This document shows, one piece after another, positions 7,185 to 8,858 of a DNA stretch of 8,858 nucleotides. Positions within the stretch are counted from its first letter, which is position 1. Every line of letters starts with the position of its first letter. The stretch comes from an uncultured Erythrobacter sp. GTDB lineage: Bacteria; Pseudomonadota; Alphaproteobacteria; Sphingomonadales; Sphingomonadaceae. Made by a program: the position numbers and the translations under genes. The notes beneath the pieces were generated by a model, which had not been told where the DNA came from, did not search any database, and saw nothing but the letters and a program-made list of their open reading frames with translations. The DNA lies in contig CAMYIQ010000062.1 in NCBI GenBank assembly GCA_947258465.1, forward strand, positions 1-8,858, read 5' to 3'.

Positions 7185-8288
7185 ATGCCAAAAGCAATCA
7201 TAGTTGGTGGCGGAATTGCTGGTCTAGCATCAGGTATCGCATTTGCGGATGTTGGCTGGGATGTCGCGGTCTTGGAGCGTGCGCCTCGGATCGAGCCCTT
7301 GGGCGCTGCGCTCAGCCTCTGGCCAAACGCTTGTGCAGCAATGTCAAGCATCGGGGTCTTGAGCGCCGTCAGCGCAGGAGGCGCGCCGATCACTGCAATG
7401 CAGCTGGCCACGCGTGACGGAAAGACGATCCTTCAAAGAACCATTTCCGATCAAGCAATGATGAGCACCCGCGCTTCCTTGCAGGATGCGCTTTTGACAG
7501 CCTTGGGCAGCGAACGCGTTCGTCTCGATTGCAAGGTCGATCACATCGCGAACAATCGGATTGAGCTGGCTGGCGGCGAAACGATGACCTGCGATCTGGT
7601 CGTCGATCCGGGAGGCATCCGCGCTTTAAGTGGTGCGAAATCAATACCGAGCTATGCGGGTTATGGCGGAGTGCTTGCGCTTTCAGGTAAAGCTGATGGA
7701 GTGGAACTTAAAGGTCTGGCGGCCGAGTATTGGGGCAGAGATGAGCGTTTCGGGGTCTTCGAGTTGCCGGAGAACCGCCGCTATTGGTTCTATATGCGCA
7801 GCCAGAGCGCTGAAACTGCTATGCCTAGCCTCGCCATGTGCAGGAAAGCAGCTGAGGGTTGGCCTGAATCGGTCGCGCAGGCAATTGCGGCGACGAGGGA
7901 GGATGCGCTGATTCCATTCGCAATCCATGCGAAACCACCACCGAAAGCGCTCAACGCTGATGGCATTTTGCAGGTAGGCGACGCCGCTCATGCGATGGAA
8001 CCCAATCTTGGACAAGGCGCTTGCCAAGCGCTTGAAGATGCGGCGGCTCTGCAAGTAATCGTTCCAAATGTTACTTTAGAAAAGATCGCCGCTGAGTACG
8101 ATCGTATGCGGCTCAAACGAGCAAAGATGTTTGTCCGGGAGTCGGCGCAAGCAAGGTATGGCGCGCATGGTCCGAAAACCATCCAGACGATCTTCAGAGC
8201 GGCGTTGAGGACCATACCAACCTCGATCACGGAACGGCGAATGCAAGGGATGCACACCATGCCTGACTATCTAGCGAGCGTCCGCTGA
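7185..8288 (+). CDS. FAD-dependent monooxygenase (group A flavoprotein)
   Basis: The 367-residue protein has the fold signature of single-component aromatic hydroxylase-type flavoproteins, which use NAD(P)H and O2. The dinucleotide-binding motif GGGIAG is at 8-13, with Glu31 after the second strand expected to bind the FAD ribose. The second FAD motif GDAAHAMEPNLGQGACQALEDA starts at Gly265, with Asp266 as the flavin ribityl contact. The middle DG motif is altered: where relatives read about D-L-L-I-G-A-D-G, residues 137-144 read D-L-V-V-D-P-G-G, so the central Asp is Gly. Length is a little short of the usual 380-420. The gene is visibly less GC-rich than the genes before it (bases 7201-7260 are 32/60 G+C, 8041-8100 are 29/60) and uses many A/T-ending codons, suggesting transfer. 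The substrate is unknown; salicylate-, 3-hydroxybenzoate- or polyketide-type hydroxylation are only family possibilities. Confidence 0.88.
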   Translation: MPKAIIVGGGIAGLASGIAFADVGWDVAVLERAPRIEPLGAALSLWPNACAAMSSIGVLSAVSAGGAPITAMQLATRDGKTILQRTISDQAMMSTRASLQDALLTALGSERVRLDCKVDHIANNRIELAGGETMTCDLVVDPGGIRALSGAKSIPSYAGYGGVLALSGKADGVELKGLAAEYWGRDERFGVFELPENRRYWFYMRSQSAETAMPSLAMCRKAAEGWPESVAQAIAATREDALIPFAIHAKPPPKALNADGILQVGDAAHAMEPNLGQGACQALEDAAALQVIVPNVTLEKIAAEYDRMRLKRAKMFVRESAQARYGAHGPKTIQTIFRAALRTIPTSITERRMQGMHTMPDYLASVR

Positions 8289-8391
8289 CGCGTCTCCTTT
8301 CCCTAAAGCAGACATATCGCTACCCACCCCAATTGCCGCCATTTCTGTGTGAAGCTTGAAGCGTCACAAACAGACGCCTGCACCGCTCGCC
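8289..8391. other. Convergent intergenic region
   Basis: This gap separates two genes that face each other, so a bidirectional terminator would be expected. I see only a small repeat, GCGTC at 8361-8365 and GACGC at 8373-8377 with a 7-base loop, and no T run on either side. No gene is supported here. Confidence 0.4.
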
Positions 8392-8745
8392 TCACCCCTC
8401 CTCCAGCAGCAGCAGTTCGCACCGAACCACCAGCCGCGGTTCGGGGAGCAGGCGCTGTTCGATCTCGACCACGCCCGCATCGGCCACGAGCTGCCCGGGG
8501 ATTGCGAATTCGTGGTCGGGCAGGGCGGCGACGAATTGTTCTCCTGCCTCCGCCGCCTGCTCGCCTGCGAACAAGATTGCGAGGCTGTGCCGCGTGCCCG
8601 CGAAGGTGATGCTCGCCCACGCCTTCTCGGTATGCGTGAGGACCTGTCCACGATGCTGGTGCAGGTCCGCCAGGGCGGCGCGCACGCGATCGGCGGCGGT
8701 GCGGCGTGTGCGCGGCGGCTGGGGTGGGGTGTTCTCATCCGACAT
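8392..8745 (-). CDS. Unrecognised 117-residue protein
   Basis: I do not recognise a family. The frame is supported by strongly G/C-ending codons throughout and by AGGAG (plus-strand 8753-8757) placed 7 bases before the ATG. Its ATG overlaps the end of the upstream minus-strand gene by 11 bases, so translation is probably coupled. The protein starts with a short Pro/Arg-rich stretch (residues 1-20), then a helix-like segment, then a likely mixed alpha/beta domain (about 35-117) ending in RLVVRCELLLLEEG. There is no signal peptide or membrane segment, so it should be cytoplasmic. An overlapping + strand frame (8356-8799) is less convincing because it has no ribosome binding site and covers the coupled start. 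Confidence 0.75.
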   Translation of the reverse strand: MSDENTPPQPPRTRRTAADRVRAALADLHQHRGQVLTHTEKAWASITFAGTRHSLAILFAGEQAAEAGEQFVAALPDHEFAIPGQLVADAGVVEIEQRLLPEPRLVVRCELLLLEEG

Positions 8746-8858
8746 GCGCGGTCTCCTGTTCGCGGACGACTTCGCGCGCAGCAGTGTATCCAGCCATGAA
8801 CCCCTGGATACGTTGCTCGGTTCGGTCGCGCGGTTCGAGGCCCATGCGCAGGTCGAGC
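8735..8858 (-). CDS. C-terminal end of an unrecognised gene (runs off window)
   Basis: On the minus strand the frame is open from the window edge to a TGA at plus positions 8735-8737, giving 40 residues that end in REQETAHVG. The segment is charged and probably helical, with GFMAGYTAAREVV in the middle. It overlaps the start of the 117-residue gene by 11 bases, an arrangement typical of genes in one operon. Codons are G/C-ending like the rest of the region. The fragment is too short to assign a family. Confidence 0.6.
   Translation of the reverse strand, partial: LDLRMGLEPRDRTEQRIQGFMAGYTAAREVVREQETAHVG

Noticed and set aside
8361..8377. Small inverted repeat GCGTC/GACGC as a terminator
   Set aside because: The stem has only five pairs with a 7-base loop and no T run on either strand.
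8356..8799. 147-residue open frame on the plus strand
   Set aside because: It overlaps two minus-strand frames that share a coupled start with a good ribosome binding site. The plus-strand frame lacks a start signal and has low-complexity composition.

Overview
This 8.9 kb window looks like chromosomal DNA from a GC-rich alphaproteobacterium, most likely a sphingomonad of the Erythrobacter/Qipengyuania type. The case rests on protein style (a CobT with a long acidic linker, a CysRS with HIGN and KMSKS motifs), strongly GC-biased third codon positions, and a hairpin element resembling the dispersed palindromes of these genomes. The taxonomic call is an inference. I see no rRNA, tRNA, CRISPR array, integrase or insertion sequence.

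Layout, left to right. Positions 1-1364 (+) hold the C-terminal three quarters of cobaltochelatase subunit CobT (von Willebrand A domain with MIDAS motif); its start lies before the window. One base after its stop is an A/T-richer gene (1366-2061, +) for an unrecognised two-helix membrane protein. Then come an FMN nitroreductase (2086-2757, +) and a hairpin repeat (2765-2792). A tightly packed run follows on the + strand: cysS (2812-4254), a small DUF559-like protein that seems to have lost its nuclease active site (4257-4568), a D-2-hydroxyacid dehydrogenase (4600-5538) and an aldehyde dehydrogenase (5588-7021). After 163 non-coding bases there is a second A/T-richer gene, an FAD-dependent monooxygenase with an altered DG motif (7185-8288, +). 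The right end runs the other way: a 117-residue unrecognised protein (8392-8745, -) overlaps by 11 bases the end of another minus-strand gene that leaves the window (8735-8858, -).

How the parts may work together. The + strand genes from cysS to the aldehyde dehydrogenase are spaced 2, 31 and 49 bases apart and could be one transcript: a housekeeping tRNA synthetase followed by two NAD(P)-linked enzymes that may act on related hydroxyacid/oxoacid and aldehyde pools. The substrate cannot be read from sequence. The two A/T-richer genes stand out as possible later arrivals in an otherwise ordinary core region. I found no convincing complete new system. The most unusual items are the degenerate DUF559 protein behind cysS, the membrane protein behind cobT, and the monooxygenase with the changed DG motif.
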